Below the pieces are notes generated by a model. The model saw only the letters and a list, made by a program, of their open reading frames with translations, was not told the DNA's origin and searched no databases. DNA of 64,000 nt from Hyposmocoma kahamanoa (Eukaryota > Arthropoda > Insecta > Lepidoptera > Cosmopterigidae): contig NW_020654080.1 of NCBI RefSeq assembly GCF_003589595.1, positions 11,490,787 through 11,554,786 on the forward strand. Direction: 5' to 3'. Made by a program: the position numbers and the translations under genes. Of the stretch, positions 1 through 13,098 are shown piece after piece; the stretch's first letter is position 1; each line of letters starts with the position of its first letter.

Positions 1-1930
1 CATTTACAGGGTGGAAAAAATCAAAGAAAAAAAAATCAACTCCCTTAATGTTTAAGATAGCTGACTTGACTTAAAAGAAGCTTTCTTTTATTCTTCATAA
101 CATGATGAAGTACATTTCAAGGACGTCTTTAATTGTAATACCCAATGTTTATTTGGAGAAATTTTAGCCTTATGTAGGATTCTATTGATTAATATAATAA
201 AATAGAGAGTGATTATTATTTCTGCCGTCCTCTAACTAAAATGCGGCTAAGTGACAAATGGTCAAATAACCGTTTTAAATAGTAAAAAATAGAGCACACA
301 ATTCTGTAGTTAACGTGTTCGACTTAACGGAACTTACCCTAACGATGGGTAGCGGAAATATCATTAAACAATTTCAATATTCTGAAAACGGGGTTATGGT
401 TTTTATGATATCACAAAAATTTTTTTTAGATTTGCATTTATTTACTTCATTACTCGCTCAGGTAAGCTTTTGAAAAAATCTGCAATTCATAACACGAAAA
501 TGTTTCCTTTGAGTAAAATTAGCTCCAATCATTTTTTCCACTCTGTATTATACTTAATTGTCGTACCGTCGTCGTGTCGTCGTCATTTGTATAGCTGTAC
601 CCGTGTAAGCCGTAGGATCCAAAATATTAAAATGAGCCTTGAATATGTTACATAAGTCAAATACACATTTATTATTAAATTAAACTACTAAAATTCATAA
701 TTTTCTGACGCCATTTTTATGGAGAAATTTATTCGAGTACTTTAAATTCAACACAACACTAGAAAACTGCACTTTATACTTATAAAGAATTTGAACAGAT
801 TTTTATTTATTGAGTTATTAAGTTTTCTCGACTGTTACACATTGGAAATGACACTACTTTACGTATCTAAATTGTATATATTTGTTTCCACAAAATTAAC
901 GTTTTGGGTTTTCTTTGACCATAGGACAAGTAAACACTAAGAATTAGTTTTATTTCCTAGATTTTTATTTTACGAAATTGTCAACATTACTTAATCTAAA
1001 TAGCAGACAAATTATACACGCTTTAGGACCGTAATAGATACTGTAATATGATATCTTTTTCATATTAATATATTATATGATACATCATTCCATAAAAAAG
1101 AACATGTTATGGCACAAAGGCGTGAGTGTTGTTTGTGTAATCTCGACGGAGGACAACAAACGAACCATGCGGAGCGTCGTCTGGAGGTGAGACGAAGGCC
1201 TCTGCGTTGCCTTTTAAATGCATCGTAAATTGGTTTGCGACTGTCTAGACTGCCAGTGCTCAGACATGGCCGAAAGAATTAAATGCGTTGCTGAAAGGGC
1301 TAACGTCAAAGTTAACCCTTTTGACATTTTTCGTTCGAAATACAAAAACACGCTTCTCATCAATGTTCTCACAAAATCCTCTTATCGACTGGGTGTTCCT
1401 TGGAAATGTTTTGTTGATTACAAGCTTGCTTTTGATGTAGAAGTAACAAAAGAATAAATCTTAATAGCCGTTATCGTGATGTATATTATTTATTATATTT
1501 AATAAGTACTAAGGAACCAATTATGACAAAGACAAAAGTTTGACTAGTTAAAATCAAAATCAGATGAGACATGATTTTCAAAACTAGAAAAGAGTATAAA
1601 TATAAATATGCAATAAAAAACATTATAAAAATTACAAACATATAGATAAGAAATTATTACTTAGTATGTATTGTTTATTTTGAAGCTGTTGAATATTCAA
1701 AACTTGCCGTTTAATACTTAGCTCGATGTAGTCTAGACTTGAACAAAAAAGTAAAGTCTCTTTGTTAAAGGCGTTTAATGACTGCTGTTAAGTTTACGAG
1801 CGTGTTTGCACTCGAGGAAATATTATTTACATTATAGTTACTTGTTCTACAATACGTGATAGGAATCGCACAGTTTGATGTCATTGTTGCAAATAAGAGA
1901 TTGTAGCAGTTTATCTATCTTAATATTTAC
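1..1930. other. AT-rich DNA without a supported gene
   Basis: No splice-consistent coding exon or recognisable repeat was found here. One open frame of 79 codons (1218-1457, + strand) has a fairly protein-like composition but no recognisable motif and no supporting splice structure, so it is discussed only as a low-grade observation. Confidence 0.5.
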
Positions 1931-2145
1931 TGGCTCCGTGGCCGAACGGTTACCATACCGGACTGCCACGCAGAGGTCCCCGGGTTCGATTCCCGGGCCG
2001 GGAGAAATATTTGTATGGCCTACATTTATTTCTCTCGTGAGTTTGGGTGTAATTTGTGCTTGTCTATGTGTGTGTCCATGGCACCCGCGACACAGGGTTA
2101 CCCTAGTGCGGGGCTATGTTGAGTGTGTGCGTTATTATTAATATT
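1931..2145 (+). mobile_element. tRNA-derived SINE, family A (full-length copy)
   Basis: The head is tRNA-like: an A-box-like GTGGCCGAACGG and a B-box GGTTCGATTCC in the normal order. The body runs through TTTGTATGGCCTACATTTA and CACCCGCGACACAGGG and ends in a short TTA-rich tail. At least seven other copies or pieces share the same order of blocks (25320-25532, 34331-34453, 34655-34862, 35145-35375, 46743-46826, 54365-54530, 60341-60542). The head is not a working tRNA gene, because it continues into the conserved body without a terminator. Confidence 0.85.
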
Positions 2146-5089
2146 ACAAGTCAAATCAGCAAAATTTTGTAAATCACGATTTCTGAAAGGATCTACAGGG
2201 TATCAGTCAGGGTAAACGTTAAGTGTGCCCAGGCGATTATTCCGTAAATATGAGAGATGTCAAAAACCCTTAAACTGATATCGAAAATATGTTAGGTACC
2301 AATGATTTAAAAATGAAATAGAACTATCTGAAATGTTAACTTTTATCGATCCCGTACATTTAATATGACATTCGTAGAGAGAGACTTTAGTTTGCCTACT
2401 TTAAGAGGTAACAACAAGTTTATAAAGAACGAAACTGCTATAAATAGAGTAATAAAACTATCTTGTAATTGGATAAAAACAAAGTGATGTTTTTGATCTC
2501 TTATATTTACGGAATTATCACTTAACGATTACAGCCTGTATAGTAAGAAAAACTTTTTACGTAGTTAAATTCAGATTGTAGAGTCCTTTGAAGGACGTAA
2601 TGTCACGCATTGCACGCTAACTGCATCAGATATGTAGTTAGCGTGCAAATCATTAAATCTTTTAACAACGGACAATGTGCATTGCAGTTAGAAGAGTAAA
2701 TAGCTGCATATCGTATAAGTTAGTGGTGAACACAATGGATAATCATTGCTTCCATAGAAAAGTATCACTTATTTTAAACTGAATATAAATTTTATAATTT
2801 TTGTATAAAATAAATAGCGGTGCCTTCCAGGGTTACATGGCAGGTCTCTATATTAATTTAAGAAGTTTTGTTCGTTACCCATATGATGCAATGATTAAAT
2901 GATTATGATTACCCTTTTAAACTTTCGCGTTGAACTGTACTAACATTTGAAAACGTCAATAACGCGTTTAAACACTAATAGGTATCGAGTTCTTCGATAT
3001 TCTAATATGTATTTTCACACCTACCTATTTTCCCGTCATCTCCAGACTTACGTACTTTAAAAATGTTTGGCATTCATTTCAAAAACACGTTTTGTATGTA
3101 TACACCAAGAAAAACCCACAAGTGATTGGAAACGAACTGAAAAATAGATGAAGACTTCTAGTCCTTTGAGCCATGTGGCTCAAAGGACTAGAAAATTATC
3201 TAATTAGCTGGTGGTAAAGCTGACAACCAAAGGCTATAAGAAACGTCTGAATATAAAAATCACACAGCAAAATAAACCACAATGATGAATTGATAAGTAG
3301 ATATTGATTTACATAAGAAAGAAGTGCTATATAAAAAACAAGCCTATGCACAATGAAATCGTAATGCAACCTTAATCATTTTGAAGCGAGCTCGTCTAGC
3401 AAGCAGCACAATCCTATATCAGCCACCAGACGTTTGTCATAGCCGAACAATGCACCGACGATACGGTCTACTGGCGCTATAAATTGTTTACGAGCCTACA
3501 ATTTGCGCAAATTTCACAAAGCATTTTATATAATATATGATTTTTCCATTACACTGCCTAAGACCCGACGTATTGAATCATAACAAAAAATCATTACGTT
3601 AAAACGTTTGAACTATATAAACCAAAACTTGACTTGTTTAAGTCAAGTCCTTGTTCTAAAAGTCGCTTCATCAAAGGGATACGTGATGTCTACAAATGTG
3701 AAAAATATTTTGTGAAAATAACCTGTCTTCCAAACCTAAACTTTTCAAATAAATGATACATGTTGCTAGGGAAGATTGTACCATCTGAAAAGTAATAACA
3801 CATATATCTTGTAATATTAAGTACACAAAGCTTTCTTGTGTATCAAAACTCCTTTATATGATCTCTTTCATCGAAAAGGTGTAAGATGTATTTTTAAAAG
3901 TCGTTAATGGTACACATGACGTCGTAGGTAATGCATGTCAGTCTCAGAATTATCATACTATAAGGCATGGACATAAAACGAATGAATCTAGGCTAAATGC
4001 GATTTCGCATTAAGCCTAATCTGTTGTGAACAAAGCACGCGAGTCACTGTTTAGGCCAACCCATGTTATTAATTGGCGTCATGTATTATAGGCCTACCGG
4101 GGGTGAGGGTGACGCAAGGGAGGAGTGCAGTCAGACGTCTAGACAGCCTATCCCCACCAAGTGCACCCCGCAATGGAACGCACCCCTGTTGACTCGTCAT
4201 AATACGTAATAATAAGGACAATTTACGTCAATTGGGTACGTTTGTTTCAAATTGTTACATTGATGCAGATTGCTTCATGTTCCTGTTTCATTTTTATTGT
4301 CATGCTAAGTGAAATCTGCACTATAATAACAGCATTTATGCATAAGTTCTTGCATTGAGTTTCCTTCTGTCGTCATATTATAATCATCAAACTTTTAGAT
4401 TTTTTCTGGGTAATTTGTGTGTAAAGTCCGAGAGAATCAGTTTAAGATTTTACTTACTTATATAAGTATACCTATATACTACGTATACACTTTTCATAAT
4501 TTCTGTATATTGCTATATATAACAAATACATACATGTACAAAGTTTGACTAGAACTGAGGTGCTTTGGTTTAGCAATACTTAGCGTAGACGATAATGCAT
4601 GGCTGCAGTTTTCATCCAGCCCAGCATGCTTAAATAGTAGCTATTTACAAAACTTTTTAATGTAAGATAATGCATAGCAGTTTTCATAACAATGGGAAAA
4701 TATAAACTAAATTTAGTTTGTATTACTTGATTGCAGGCATCTATTGGTATCGGATATAAGGAGTATATTAAAAATTAAAATGAAAGGAAGTTCCGTTATA
4801 CTTCAGATTTCATGTTCAGAGAGGTTTTTATTTGTAAAAAATAAATAAAATAGGAAATACCACTTTGAAATGAAATGCAATGAAATGAAATGAAAAAATG
4901 AAAGTATATTACGTGTGGCTAGGATCAAAGAACTTAACGAGACCCCAAAGGAAAAGCACCCGAACTCTGTACTCAAGTAGTAGATGCTGGAATGGATTTT
5001 CTAGTTAATTTCGTCGTTTTTGTTTTGTTTTAGCATCTGTTGCTGAATATATTGAGAGCTAAGCTCTAGCCGTTAGTCTGTATTTTACC
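2146..5089. other. Non-coding DNA with short fold-back palindromes
   Basis: No gene was recognised. It contains a 13-bp perfect inverted repeat (2610-2622 / 2636-2648), an 18-bp perfect hairpin with a 2-nt loop (3156-3193) and an AATGAA-type simple repeat near 4866-4900. A locally GC-richer stretch near 4090-4190 is unexplained. Confidence 0.5.
3156..3193. repeat. Perfect 18-bp fold-back palindrome
   Basis: The arms 3156-3173 (TTCTAGTCCTTTGAGCCA) and 3176-3193 are exact reverse complements separated by 2 nt. It is one of several such hairpins in the window. Confidence 0.9.
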
Positions 5090-6215
5090 AAATGTTCAAT
5101 AAGATTTGGCACAGGTCACTTTGTAGCACGCATCTTAACATGCCGAGAGATTTTATAAATAGGTCGCCAATTCATTGGCAGGACTTCGCATTAAATACGT
5201 CGTCCAGTAAATGCTGGCGCTCTACGAGCATCGGTGGTATCACACTATTCATGCTGCAATCATCGATGTGTTGCAAAATTTCACCCTAGCAACATTCATT
5301 GTTATTGCAATACCGGTGATCTCCCTAATCAAACCCATGAAGCCTTTGGGTATGCTGATGACAGCACAGTTGTGGACAGGTACTTGACCAATGCAAGGGT
5401 CAGTGCAGAAGAAATCCAGTCTTGTTGAGAGTCCATGGTTAGTCATTTGATGCAGTCTCCGATTGTCAAATTTAATGCTATCAAAACGCAGGCGTGTCTT
5501 TTCTCCGCAAAATGGAGTCCCTTTCTCCTGACTCCGACTTTTCGTGATGTATCCATACCGATAGCCGACCATCTCCAGCTACTTGGAATGGACCAGTCGT
5601 CCAATCTGAACTTCGACAGATAGATTGAATCCATGGCAAAAAATGCAGCCAGGATGCTTGGCATCCTTTTCAGGGTGAGGCGTTACTTCACACCGGGGCA
5701 GTTGCTTCAGCTGTACCTAGCACAGTCCGGTCGTATATGGAGTACTGCTGCCACTTATGGGATGGTTCTGCTAAATACCATCTGGCCACCTTGGATTCAA
5801 TCGACAAGCGTTTCAAGAGGCTTATAGGTGACTCGAAATTAGTAGAGGCGAAGCTGCAGAGCCTTGAACACCACTGTTGCCCGCTTATCGGTACTCAGGA
5901 TATATCACGGCGAGTGTGCGATGGAATTGCATAATCTGTTTCCGCCTTTCCCTTTCTATCATCGGGGGACTAGACGTGGGCTGGGATTCCACCCCTACGT
6001 TGTGGATATTCCCAGGATTCGCACGAAGCGTTTCGCTTCCACATTTATATGGCGAGCGGCTAGAGAGTGGAATTCCCTACCTGCGAACTTATTCCCCGAA
6101 CGCTATTACTTGGACCTTTTCAAGGCGACAGTGAATATGCATTATTTAGGTGTGCATGCTATATCGTCGACCTCATCATCACTCACTACACAATCACTTT
6201 CCATCAGGTGAGATG
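5090..6215 (+). pseudogene. Decayed non-LTR retrotransposon: C-terminal half of reverse transcriptase
   Basis: Three reading frames must be joined to follow one protein. A catalytic YADD box occurs in the 5234-5428 frame (GYADDSTVVDRYL). Next comes the thumb-like stretch with RRYFTPGQLLQLYLAQ (around 5633-5827). The last frame (5864-6211) carries the usual C-terminal blocks YHRGTRRGLGFHP and WRAAREWNSLPANLFPERY. These blocks, in this order, are typical of the CR1/jockey-group LINEs common in Lepidoptera. Several frameshifts and stops show that the copy is dead. The 5' part (fingers, endonuclease) is missing or unrecognisable before about 5090. Confidence 0.8.
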
Positions 6216-6393
6216 GAGGTCAAATGCGCACTCATTTTTTATATAAAAAAAAACAAGTTTGAGTGATGTAGAGTTTTTCCTTACAGTGGCTAAATTTGAC
6301 ATCGCAATGTGCTTCTGATACTGTTTCCTAAATACTCTATCCGGCAAGACTGATGTCTGTAAAAAATGGCACTCAGTATACGCTTACATTTAA

Positions 6394-6692
6394 GTAGCAG
6401 TAGAGCTCTTTGTGAAAGAGTTGGTCCAGGGAAGTACTGCCACCTTGCCTATTTCTGCTGCCAAGCAGTAATGTGAGAATTAGGTAGTGCGTTCCAGTTT
6501 TTAAGGGTACGAGGGCTGGCGAAATTAGTCACATGGGACTTGTTAACTTATGTCTCAGGGTGACGGGCGCAGTGGCATTACTTATTACTTACTTACTTAA
6601 AGCTCGGAGTGGCTCTGCAACTGTTATGGACAGGCGTGTCGCTTACAACCAGGCCTACGACTTTTTCGTGCCGTCACTAGGTATTATAAAAA
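6394..6692 (-). mobile_element. Dispersed ~300-bp repeat, family B (SINE-like)
   Basis: It carries the family blocks GTCTCAGGGTGACGGGC, GTGAAAGAGTTGGTCCAGGG and CTGCAACTGTTATGGACAGG. The other copies or pieces are at 12761-12987, 16111-16195, 17396-17550, 20650-20946, 22042-22325, 35855-35993, 43755-43910, 53140-53452, 54721-55018 and 60009-60308. The opposite orientation begins with CAAGTGACGGGACGAACAAGTC and a TGGTAAGCGA A-box-like motif. There is no clear B box, so SINE versus MITE origin is undecided. Confidence 0.8.
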
Positions 6693-9528
6693 ATAAAATA
6701 AACATATTTCCTACGCTTTTACTCTTTTTCTAATGCAAGCCGTAAATTTGTTTGTCCTCTAAATTTATTTAAAGTAACCTGTACCGTGTTTATTATACAG
6801 CTGCAATGTGGTTTATTAGTGAAATGCTTGAAAATCCAGTCTTTTGTCTACATTGGGCTTTGTAGTGCTATAGCAACAAGTCTAGGGTAACCATATGCTG
6901 TCTAGACGAGGGGTTGCAAAAGGTTAGCCGTTCTTCGAATAGGGCGTATGGGGCACTCTAACCGTTCGGTACGGATGTTGCGGAATTGGGTCACGTTCTG
7001 ATTTTATTAACGCTGTTAACCCACAGTAGAAAATATTATAGTAAGCAAATTTGTTTATACGACGCACAAGTTTTGCTCATTATCATGTACGTAAAAAAAG
7101 AACTACTTATATAAAAAACGCCGCAGGGCGCTAACCTACTAAAATATTATTTTACAAGGTACTTGTAATATACTCCTTCAGACATTATTCAATAAAAAAG
7201 ATTAACGAACAATCAACACACAAGGTAAAAAAAGTAATTCAAAAAAGTCAGACCACAAAAGACAACTTTTTGTGTCCCTGTAAGTCGAGTATCAATTGTT
7301 TAAAAAGACTTTCAATTTCAACAAAATGGATTCAATAAATCACGTAATATCGCCGAGACTTCTTAATGTATTACATGTATGTTTAGTTGACTTTGACGGT
7401 GGTAGATTCATCGCAGGGTATTTTGTTAAAAACTTATCCAACAGGTACAAGTTTCAAACATGTTTAACCTGTAAATATTTGTAACTTATCTAGAACAACG
7501 AGGTACAGTGTTGTTTTATATCTAAGTTAATTGAAAAACAACACATAGAACTTGGCCAAATCAAAAGTTCTAAGAATAAACAAGCGTGTGTGAAAAGATT
7601 GATGCGTTTGGTGGAAACAATATAAACATGACGGGAACGTAACGGGTGGAGGTTCACAGTCTATCCATAGCATAATAAAACAAGTAGGGTAACTCTATAC
7701 AAATGTAGCAGCGTAGCTTGTATGTGTGCACGCCCGCCGCGTGCCCTGTACGCCAATATCCTAAAATTTCAATAAATATAACGCATATTCAAACACAACC
7801 AGTTTTGAGAATTCCTCGACTTGTAGAAGGGAATATCCACGTAATTTTTTTGTTTAGCTAAATTAACTCCCTCTACTCCGGTCAATGCTTATAATCTATA
7901 TATTGACTCACGATGTCGGTATGAAATATCAGTACGTAAGTACTGCATTTGACAAAGCGTTGGTCCAGATGAATAGGGTATTTTCTCAAAAACAGATTTT
8001 TCAGGAGAGCAATTTTAAAGTTCTTCTTGCATTATTTCTATAATTATTTGGTTCACCTCACCTACATGTATTTAAAGCTTACAGATTTTACAGCATTTTT
8101 TAATACTTTTTATTCTTATTCAGTTCCGTAGTGCTGAGAAAATCTTGAAATTATTATAATATTACCCTTTTGAACATAAAATATTTGTGATTCTGTTTAT
8201 AACCAACCTATTCATGCTTAATACTTTTAAATGAAAGAAGGAATAATATTTATTTCGATAAAAGTTTGAAGAACATAATAGTACCTATCTCAAAAAATTA
8301 CTCTCGGTATACTATAAATAACCATAACAGTTCAATGAAAAAAATAGCCCAAAGAAGGTATAACCTTGAAATAACTGTCTTTGTTTTAAAAAGAAATATT
8401 TTTAAAATACATTTTCCTTATAATGAACAGAAGCTATGTTATAGTTTTAATAATACCCTGTTCAATGAACGACGACGTCTTGACGACTACAGCTTCGCGT
8501 GTAATACTGAATACGACTTTGTTGGTCAATGTTTGGGGCCAAGACGTGCGAAAAGGTCAGAGATACTATCTTGCCTACGGCGCCATTTCGCATCCGATCG
8601 TTATAAAACTTTTTAACCGTATTGTTCAAACTTTTGAGTTGATAACGTGTTCATCCTAGGCAACGAAAGGTAAATATGGCACTTGAATACATGATGAACA
8701 CGTTAATTTTTTTAAATTATGTTACAACTTAACTGAAATAATAATGTTACAAACCTGCGCTCTGAGCGCAATGTAGGCATTGATGAGCCGAATAGGCGCG
8801 AGGTGCCCTACTTGGTCTTATTAAACCATGGTCTATGTCTACTTTATTGGGAGAATGGCAACTTTTCTTTACCTACGTTTACTTCTTTTAATTTCATACA
8901 ACAAACTATTAATTCATACATTAGCAAACCGAACGAACTTCAACAATATAAGCCATTTTTAATTTAAAAAAATTCAAGAAGTGGCCTGACAGTATTTTGT
9001 GCCATCCTATCATAATTTTCACTACAATTTCTGACTTGGGCTACATAACCTAACTGCGTTTGTCGTTACTGCTGTATGTATTTAGAACTGTCTGAAGAAT
9101 AAATTATAGGTTTGTATTTATAGATAAATAAAAGCAAAAGAGCGTTGTGGTAAAATGAACATCGCCGTTGTTCTGGACAAATCTTTAAATTGCATACACG
9201 CAGTAAAGTTTTATTTATGATTATTTTCCTCGTTTCTCATTGAAAAGTACCTCTCGCTACGCTAACCCACGGCTACGACCCTTATAGTACCATATATAAT
9301 TTAATACAAGCTACAAATGTGCTCATGGATCAAATGTAAATTTCAAATTAATTAAGATGTATGTTTGACATTTTTTCTGGAAAAACAAGCCCAATGTTTC
9401 GGATAAAATAATTTACAACGAAGATATTAGGTACATATTTGTGTTCCGATACGTGTAGTACGTATATAAAAATATTGACGAGGAAGATATTGATGACAAG
9501 TTTAATTCCTTATTTCATTGTAATAGTA
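6693..9528. other. Non-coding DNA
   Basis: Nothing beyond AT-rich sequence was recognised. Two overlapping open frames near 8266-8659 have low-complexity composition and no family signature. Confidence 0.5.
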
Positions 9529-9985
9529 ATTTTTTTACCGACTTCAAAAAAAAGAGGAGGTTCTCAATTCGACTGTATTTTTTTGTATGTATGTTATGCG
9601 ATAACTCCGGTATTTGTGAACCGATTTACATGATTCTTTTTTGTTGGGAAGATGGATTAAATGGGACCACTATGGATACCTCCATAGTGGTCCCATTTAA
9701 TTTTGAAGAAAACGATCCATCTCTAAGGGTGGCTGTTTACGCATGAAGATTCATTTTTATAAATAGCGCCTAAATTTTATTATAACGAGCAATTATTTTA
9801 ATGGTTGATGTTGTTATTCTCCAATTCAAGGCGTTTTTCTCTCTTAATGTACTTTGAGTAGTGAGAACCGATTTTTATTATCTCCTGTAATGATGATTTT
9901 ATGTCTCCAATAAAACTTGGCAAATAGACGTAATTGCACGTACTTTTGATCGGTTTTTTTAGTACTCTGTACTGAGATTATTCAA
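9529..9985 (+). mobile_element. MITE, family C (CCGACTTCAAAA ends)
   Basis: It starts with ACCGACTTCAAAAAA followed by GAGGAGGTTCTCAATTCGAC and ends with TACTTTTGATCGGTTTTTTTAG, so the two ends are inverted copies of a sequence close to AAAAACCGACYTCAAAA. The internal blocks GTGAACCGATTT and AAACTTGGCAAATAGA also occur in the copies at 22462-22930, 42774-43038 and 52143-52400. This copy carries a perfect 20-bp hairpin at 9657-9700. Confidence 0.8.
9657..9700. repeat. Perfect 20-bp hairpin with 4-nt loop inside the family C MITE
   Basis: The arms 9657-9676 (TTAAATGGGACCACTATGGA) and 9681-9700 are exact reverse complements around the loop TACC. The sister copy at 42774-43038 has the same TTAAATGGGACC block only once, so the hairpin is a local inverted duplication. 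Confidence 0.9.
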
Positions 9986-10770
9986 AGGCGTCTTTGCGGC
10001 TTAGGTCGCCTTCAAGTTAGACGTTGTATAAGCGCTGCAGCGGGCGGTACTAATTTTCATACAATATTCAGTTTGCAAAAGAGCCGTGCACGTGGTGCGA
10101 CTGTAGCGCTGCAGCTGCGATTCTAAATATTGCACGAAAATTTGTAGTGGCGCCACAGAAAAGAATGAAAATTTGTACAAGCGTCTAATTTGAAGGCGCC
10201 CGCTGGCTATGAAACATATAGTATTGTTTCAAACGATGTATTAAGCCATTGTACCCTTCATCAGTTATCCACAGGCCTTCAACTATGTGAGATGAAACCA
10301 ACTTTGGGATCTCGAATTAGGTTGATGGCGAATGTTCAAATGTGTATAAAAGGGGAAAGAAGATATACAACCATCGATTTGTGACTGGATGTTTTTGATT
10401 AGTCACCAAACAATCACTAATTAAATACTGTAACTATTTCTCTTACTGATGTTAAAGGCTATCAATACAAGATATTATTATTACTATAATTAAAATTGTC
10501 AACTTCCTGCACTTACGGTAATATTTCTATTTGATGAACATGTTGCAGAGGCTATATAGCTATCAATGACAACAAATTTGTTTCTAGAATGAATTTTCTT
10601 TCTTTACTAAATAAACAGAAAAGTATCCTATTATGTAGTTGATTGCATTATATAACTGGGATTGTCTAAAATGACTATGATTATATCATAGATCTGAACA
10701 AATCGTCCATTACCAAGAATATCAAAATGCGCCTCGCATAATGAGATCCTTAGATTTCCTCATACTTCTT
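9986..10770. other. Non-coding DNA
   Basis: No gene was recognised. A short GC-richer patch at about 10030-10160 contains repeated GCGCTGCAG motifs of unknown meaning. Confidence 0.5.
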
Positions 10771-11057
10771 TACGAAAAGGTAACCTAAGGTAATGTAAGT
10801 TTAATGTAAGTTTTATTTTTGATATTGGGTAATTATATGACAATTTTTTTTTTTTTTTTAATTACTATTATTATTTTGACTATTTTAGTAATGTATAATT
10901 TTTGACAAAAAATATGACATGTAATGTAATAGATATGTAAATGGAATATTGTAAAGTGTGCTCTCTCTCAGATGTTGCAACGCCCTACCGGGGTGCTATA
11001 TGTATAAGGAAAAAATGTAAAATTTAGATCTAAGAAAACCATGTAGCAAGCAATGAA

Positions 11058-11088
<31 letters not shown>

Positions 11089-11090
11089 AC
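10770..11090 (+). mobile_element. Probable LINE 3' tail ending in (AATA)n
   Basis: An AT-rich stretch with TGCAACGCCCTACCGGGGTG is followed by a clean AATA tetranucleotide run (11054-11088). This arrangement resembles the 3' untranslated region and tail of insect non-LTR elements. No coding remnant is attached, so the assignment is tentative. Downstream (11160-11420) is a short stretch with weak reverse-transcriptase-like residues (KYLGSKAGF), too decayed to place. Confidence 0.4.
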
Positions 11091-11556
11091 CTGGACCATC
11101 TTGATAAGGTAAGGACAAAAAATACATGCAGCAAAAAAAAACTCTATTATAAGGCAGGTTATTTTGGTCACGCAGTGAGATGTAGTGACGACAGCTTGGA
11201 CACGTCAAAAGTAGTGGTGCGAAACATCAAATATCTGGGGTCAAAGGCTGGTTTCCAAATTAACAGATCAGCGATTACTTACAAAGTAAAATAGGCATTG
11301 ACCTCTGAAAAGAAACGGTGAAGAGTCTGTCCACTCCATATGCCATCATGCCCACGATCCATAGGAATGATGGAACGACCATAGAATGAATTTTGTTACC
11401 ATATAGGAACTGAAATTATATGACACTTAGGTTATAACAACCTAAAAAAAGTATGAGCGTAAGTGATAGCATAAGAAAGTGTGCCAAGTACAGCCCTCTG
11501 CCCTTCCGTCGACCTTGCAGATAATTATTGCCCTGACTGCCTACGTCCACCTACAC

Positions 11557-11558
<2 letters not shown>

Positions 11559-11593
<35 letters not shown>
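11559..11593. repeat. (TA)n microsatellite
   Basis: About 17 uninterrupted TA units. Confidence 0.9.
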
Positions 11594-11595
<2 letters not shown>

Positions 11596-12760
11596 TACAC
11601 ATATGTTTGTTGTACACATTATACATCCAAAAATATATACATATATTATATAAACGAGTCTCGGTACCAACCGCCAAACCATCACTTTTGCTTCCATGAA
11701 CTTCTCGGGAAATGTCAAGCGCAGGGACTTATTACAAAACTTGAGCGCACAAACTACACTGAACGTTCAACTAAGTTCAGAATAAATAATAGACTACTGT
11801 ACATTCGTGTGCAAGTTACAGTAGGGTCTAAAAACCATCTAATATATTTTATAGCATCAACCACTTGGGTAGGTATTTATGTACACTACGCTTTTGCAGT
11901 ACAATACTTGTGTTTAGATGTACACATTTACAATACAGTAAATGTGTTTAGATGGTATCTACAAAATTTACAAGTATATATTTGAAGTAACTAAATACGG
12001 ATTTTCAATAATGGTATAAATTAAAATATTCCCCTACAATTGAACTACGATATCTGTGAAAATAATGATGATTGCAGGCTATTGTTTAATAATAAATCGT
12101 TATGAGCTTTTTCGTTATAATCTTTTTTGAAAACTAGTATGTCTGTCCTCCTCGCTACGCAATCTAGAGGGCCTGCCCACATACTGTAGCTTTACACACT
12201 CGTAAATTCAAGGTTGTACCTAATACAATATGTACAAATTAGATATATTACGCACGTTAGTGATTACTTCCATAGCTAAGTACCAATTTCTTAGAATTGA
12301 TGTGGGAAGTGAGTGAAAATCTTTTCTGCTCTTACAAAAAAAATGTATACACCACGACAAATGGCTCATTATTTTATAACAAATCACAATATTATTGTTG
12401 ATAAATAATATTCTTAACTACTTACTAAAACGTGCTTATAAAACATCGAAGAGCTCAACATAAAGTTACTCGAGCGCTTGAAGGAAATGAAATAATTTGA
12501 TTGAGAAAGTTTATAGGCCGACTGGTCTAGACACCCCGCCCACTACCACCGTCTCGCTAGATCTGAATTTGTTATACCAAGGTATTATTCTATCCTTTGT
12601 CTGACATCCACAATTTTGTTTATGTTAGCAAAGGCAGGGTCGACTATGTATTTCTAACAGTATTCCCCTACCTCGATAATTCAAAATATGACCTACAGAT
12701 GTTGTACAAGTCATAAAAACTACCAGAAAAATGGTTAAACGTTATTTTTTCATTTGCTTT
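11594..12760. other. Non-coding DNA
   Basis: A long open frame crosses the TA repeat (11479-11985), but its composition comes from the repeat and AT-rich flanks. No domain was recognised. Confidence 0.5.
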
Positions 12761-12987
12761 CCGGTTTTGAAGGGTGCTGGTGAAATAACAGGCACACGAG
12801 ACTTGTCACCTTATGTCTCAGGGTGACGGGCGTAGTGACAGTGCCCCTTACCCTTGAAAACCGGAACACAGTAATGCTGACATTACTGCTTAGCGGCAGA
12901 AATAAGTAGCAGAATGGCAAAAATGACCGTAATTGCAATATAAGCAGTACAGCTCCTCATGAAAGAGTTCGTCCAGGTCAGTACTGC
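12761..12987. mobile_element. Rearranged composite of family B repeat
   Basis: The segment reads family B in one orientation (CCGGTTTTGAAGGGTGCTGG to GGTGACGGGC). It then switches to the opposite orientation (CCCTTACCCTTGAAAACCGG onwards), and then back (GAAAGAGTTCGTCCAGG). It is therefore a shuffled or inverted-duplicated copy. Confidence 0.7.
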
Positions 12988-12989
12988 AT

Positions 12990-13098
12990 ACATATATATA
13001 TACAGTAGTACATATATATAATATATATATATAATGCAACAATAATATAATAAAATGTGTGTGTGTACGTACATATATATACGTTATATATATATATG
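12990..13098. repeat. Interrupted (TA)n-rich microsatellite at the 5' edge of a LINE
   Basis: Several runs of TA and CATATA units occur, the last one directly abutting the truncated 5' end of the LINE. Confidence 0.85.

Noticed and set aside
1931..2010. Possible tRNA gene (A and B boxes)
   Set aside because: The same head-plus-body sequence recurs at many places in the window with a shared non-tRNA body, so it is a SINE.
11479..11985. 168-codon open frame
   Set aside because: It runs through a TA microsatellite (Tyr/Ile repeats) and AT-rich flanks; no domain, no splice support.
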